Part shown: positions 4,449 through 5,532 of the stretch, piece after piece
How the letters are laid out: each line of letters begins with the position of its first letter
Position numbering within the stretch: the stretch's first letter is position 1
Source: DSBX01 sp046484845
Lineage (GTDB): Bacteria > Hydrothermota > Tepidihabitantia > Tepidihabitantales > Tepidihabitantaceae
Assembly (NCBI GenBank): GCA_046484845.1
Contig: JAWOIB010000009.1
Location: forward strand, 1 to 5,532
Length of the DNA stretch: 5,532 bases
Reading direction: 5' to 3'
Made by a program: the position numbers and the translations under genes
The notes under the pieces: model-generated
The model's input: the letters and a program-made list of their open reading frames with translations, nothing else
Database searches by the model: none
Told to the model about the DNA's origin: nothing

Positions 4449-5515
4449 GCCTCGCGGTCGGGGACGAGAAAGAAGACCAGCATCCCGGCCAGCGCCAGCC
4501 CCGCCGCGGCCAGCATCACCAACCGGTAGCCGTGCGCGCCGGTCACCCCGGTGAGCAGCGCGCCGGTCACCGCCGACAGCCCGAGCACGGACTGGAGCAG
4601 GCCGGTCGCGGTCGAGCGTTCCGGGTTGCGCCGGAGCAGCCGCTTGAGCGCACCGAGGTAGAGCAGCGACCAGGACAGCGCCAGCGCGACCTGCACCGGG
4701 ATCAGCCAGCGGTAGTCGGTCACGAACGCGTAGGCCACGAACACCGCAACCGAGAGCGCCAGCCCACCTCGGACCATCGGCTTCTCCGCGCCGCGCTCGA
4801 ACGCGTTCATGAGAAGAAACTGGGCCGCCGGGTTGAGCGCGTAGAGCAGCCCGACCCCGAACCGGCTCGCGCCCAGGTCCGACATATAGACGGGAAAGAT
4901 CGCCCAGATCGAGGCCGCGCCCGAATGCCGCAGGTAGAATGACAGGTAGAGTCGCCAGTTGCGCTTGAGCACCCGGCCGTCGAAAAACGGCTGGGCGAGC
5001 CGGACCCGCTGGTCGCTCAGGCCCGCGACCGCGACCACTGCGCCGAGCGCCAGCGCAGCGCCCGCAACCGGGAACAGCCAGCCCAGCGTCACCGCACCGG
5101 CCGCGAACGCGCCCGCGCCCCAGCCCAGCGCCCCGAGCGAGGTGAACCGGCCCAGTCGCGGCCGGCCGTCGTAGTAGTACGCGACCAGCGCCGAAGGAAA
5201 CACGCCCATCATGAGGCCGGTGAGCGCCCGGACCGCGAACAGCCCGGCCAGCCCGCCGGCCCAGGTATGCGCGGCCAGCGCGGCTGCGGTCAGCGTGGTC
5301 CCCACGACCACGAAGGTCTTGCGGTTGCCGTAATCCGCCCAGCGGCCGAACAGCATGTTGGAAAGGAGCGCCGCGACCTGGTAGGTCGCCACCAGCAGCC
5401 CGATCGTCGAGGTGCCGGCGCCAAGGTCACGAGCCAGCAAAGGCACATACACGACTGCGACCGTCGAGCCGGCATTGGCCAGGAACTGGACCGAGTATGG
5501 CGCGAGGCGGCGCAT
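4445..5515 (-). CDS. Major facilitator superfamily transporter
   Basis: This 356-residue integral membrane protein has about twelve hydrophobic segments in two groups of six, separated by a loop near residues 168-188 (DQRVRLAQPFFDGRVLKRNW). The MFS motif A lies between segments 2 and 3, GRWADYGNRKTF (about 57-68), matching the GxLaDrxGRk signature. Its second-half counterpart is weaker (FERGAEKPMVRGG, about 239-251). It is compact for the superfamily, and from general appearance belongs among efflux-type permeases; the substrate cannot be told. ATG 5515 was preferred over the TTG immediately before it (5518-5516); an in-frame stop (5524-5522) closes the frame upstream, so the gene is complete. 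No clear Shine-Dalgarno site is seen, and the promoter region lies beyond the window. It converges on the EamA gene. Confidence 0.9.
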   Translation of the reverse strand: MRRLAPYSVQFLANAGSTVAVVYVPLLARDLGAGTSTIGLLVATYQVAALLSNMLFGRWADYGNRKTFVVVGTTLTAAALAAHTWAGGLAGLFAVRALTGLMMGVFPSALVAYYYDGRPRLGRFTSLGALGWGAGAFAAGAVTLGWLFPVAGAALALGAVVAVAGLSDQRVRLAQPFFDGRVLKRNWRLYLSFYLRHSGAASIWAIFPVYMSDLGASRFGVGLLYALNPAAQFLLMNAFERGAEKPMVRGGLALSVAVFVAYAFVTDYRWLIPVQVALALSWSLLYLGALKRLLRRNPERSTATGLLQSVLGLSAVTGALLTGVTGAHGYRLVMLAAAGLALAGMLVFFLVPDREA

Positions 5516-5532
5516 CAACGACTACCGGCTGG

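Noticed and set aside
1..5532. CRISPR array, insertion sequence, tRNA or phage element
   Set aside because: No regularly spaced repeats, transposase or integrase motifs, target-site duplications or cloverleaf-like segments were found on either strand.

Overview
The window is a GC-rich (about two-thirds G+C by eye), gene-dense piece of bacterial chromosome. There are no tRNA, rRNA, transposon, phage or CRISPR signals. It holds five well-supported protein genes. A possible sixth starts at the left edge and runs out of the window on the minus strand. I cannot name the organism. The style (high GC, tight packing, two apparently leaderless genes beside genes with Shine-Dalgarno sites) suggests a deep-branching or uncultured bacterial lineage, but that is inference.

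Layout: 1-432 looks non-coding. It contains a run of G-tracts and two GC-only inverted repeats. From 433 a promoter drives a plus-strand GNAT-type acetyltransferase (466-1587). It meets, stop codon on stop codon, a minus-strand pair: a lysine 2,3-aminomutase-like radical SAM enzyme (3908-2598) followed 23 bp later by a D-Ala-D-Ala-ligase-like ATP-grasp enzyme (2574-1582). The 141-bp gap upstream of the aminomutase (3909-4049) holds two divergent promoters. The plus-strand one serves a half-size EamA/DMT membrane protein (4050-4448), which again converges with overlapping stop codons on a minus-strand MFS transporter (5515-4445).

Function: the aminomutase keeps the cluster-binding cysteines, the PLP lysine and both aspartates that bind the lysine side chain in characterised lysine 2,3-aminomutase, so beta-lysine is its likely product. 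The adjoining ATP-grasp enzyme keeps the ATP/Mg residues of the Ddl family but lacks the Ddl N-terminal substrate motif. It may therefore form an amide or peptide bond with a beta-amino acid rather than make D-Ala-D-Ala. The flanking transporters and acetyltransferase could export or modify the product, but only the aminomutase/ATP-grasp pair is clearly an operon.

The most unusual regulatory observation is that the acetyltransferase and EamA genes share one layout to the base: TTGACA, 16 bp, TAnnnT, 5 bp, ATG, with no Shine-Dalgarno site. That predicts leaderless mRNAs.
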